In this document: in pieces, positions 5,085 to 5,494 of the stretch
Position numbering within the stretch: position 1 is the first letter of the stretch
Layout of the letters: every line of letters starts with the position of its first letter
Assembly (NCBI GenBank): GCA_946478755.1
Contig: CAMLDJ010000352.1
Coordinates: 1-5,494 of the forward strand
Direction of reading: 5' to 3'
Source of the DNA: an uncultured Pedobacter sp.
GTDB taxonomy: Bacteria; Bacteroidota; Bacteroidia; Sphingobacteriales; Sphingobacteriaceae
Length of the DNA: 5,494 nucleotides
Program-made: the position numbers and the translations under genes
Notes under the pieces: model-generated
Told to the model about the DNA's origin: nothing
The model's input: only the letters and a program-made list of their open reading frames with translations
Database searches by the model: none

Positions 5085-5494
5085 TGACCGGAATGGCCAT
5101 CTGCGCCATGGGCATGGCCATGTGCCAGTTCTTCCTGTGTAGCTTCACGTACAGCCAGGATCTCTCCCGCAAAAATCAGGTCTTTACCAGCCATAGGATG
5201 GTTTAGATCAACATTGACCACATCCTCATGAATAGCGGTAACGCCAGCTCTGAAATGATTTCCCTGGTTGTCCTGCAAAGGAATCACATCGCCAACTGCC
5301 GGCAATTCCACATCCTTGAACATATCTTTAGGCAGATCAGCAAATGCGCCTGGATCAATTTCCCCGTAGCCATCTGCTGCAGTCAGTTCGAAACTATAGG
5401 TATCACCAACATTTAATCCTGCCAGATGCTCTTCAAACTTTGGAAGCATCATTCCCGTACCATATAAAAAAACGAGTGGATTTTCCTTCTCTGT
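5081..5494 (-). CDS. SlyD-like FKBP-type peptidyl-prolyl isomerase with His-rich tail (5'-truncated by window edge)
   Basis: The minus-strand frame is open to the right edge and reads TEKENPLVFLYGTG before the first ATG pair near 5452, so that ATG is internal. About 137 codons are visible; SlyD-type proteins are usually ~150-200 residues, so only a short N-terminal part is missing. PLVFLYGTGMMLPKFEEHLAG and VGDTYSFELTAADGYGEIDP match the FKBP core leading into the insert-in-flap chaperone domain. VDLNHPMAGKDLIFAGEIL and VREATQEELAHGH are SlyD hallmarks from the second half of the FKBP fold. These proteins isomerise X-Pro bonds and act as folding helpers. The last residues, HGHAHGADGHSGH, form a His-rich tail like the metal-binding tail of SlyD. 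Its TAG shares the palindrome CTAG (5081-5084) with the convergent regulator gene. It is not in the plus-strand operon; a link to metal handling rests on the tail and position only. Confidence 0.93.
   Translation of the reverse strand, partial: TEKENPLVFLYGTGMMLPKFEEHLAGLNVGDTYSFELTAADGYGEIDPGAFADLPKDMFKDVELPAVGDVIPLQDNQGNHFRAGVTAIHEDVVNVDLNHPMAGKDLIFAGEILAVREATQEELAHGHAHGADGHSGH

Noticed and set aside
5092..5130. Repeated GGCCAT/ATGGCC words at the 3' end of the isomerase gene
   Set aside because: They follow from alternating His/Gly/Ala codons of the His-rich tail and do not form a stem with a T-run.

Overview
The window looks like a chromosomal segment of a Bacteroidota bacterium, most probably Sphingobacteriaceae (Pedobacter-like). 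This is inferred from the Bacteroidota-type -7 promoter box (TAnnTTTG), the lack of clear Shine-Dalgarno sequences, and the sequence character of the ABC-F, MerC and Fur-family proteins. No RNA gene, insertion sequence, CRISPR array or origin is visible.

Layout. (1) Positions 1-1400 hold the 3' part of a YbiT-like ABC-F ATPase, open at the left edge, whose second nucleotide-binding domain has lost its Walker A lysine and its H-loop histidine. (2) Positions 1401-1769 have no convincing gene. They contain a long imperfect hairpin (1413-1489), a strong intrinsic terminator (1507-1549), and an AT-rich promoter region with TGCAA/TTGCA inverted repeats. (3) Positions 1770-5084 hold six same-strand genes: a MerC-domain membrane protein, a 42-residue putative lipoprotein, a LolD/MacB-type ABC ATPase, its FtsX/MacB-type permease with a His-rich loop, a secreted DUF3299-like protein with a CxxC motif, and a Fur-family regulator that looks Zur-like. 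The last five are packed with gaps of 5, -4, 26 and 2 nt, so they are almost certainly one operon. A 29-bp near-perfect palindrome separates merC from them. (4) Positions 5081-5494 hold, on the minus strand, the 3' part of a SlyD-like FKBP-type prolyl isomerase with a His-rich tail. It is open at the right edge and overlaps the regulator's stop codon.

How the genes may work together. A Fur-family regulator closes an operon that encodes an ABC pair with a His-rich extracytoplasmic loop and a secreted CxxC protein. Similar inverted repeats lie just upstream of the candidate -7 boxes of merC and of the operon. The simplest reading is a metal-responsive, probably zinc-responsive, envelope transport system with autoregulation. 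It resembles, from memory, the zinc-regulated ABC/DUF3299 operons of Vibrio (Zrg), but with a tiny lipoprotein where a larger His-rich protein might be expected. The metal, the direction of transport and the operator are inferences.
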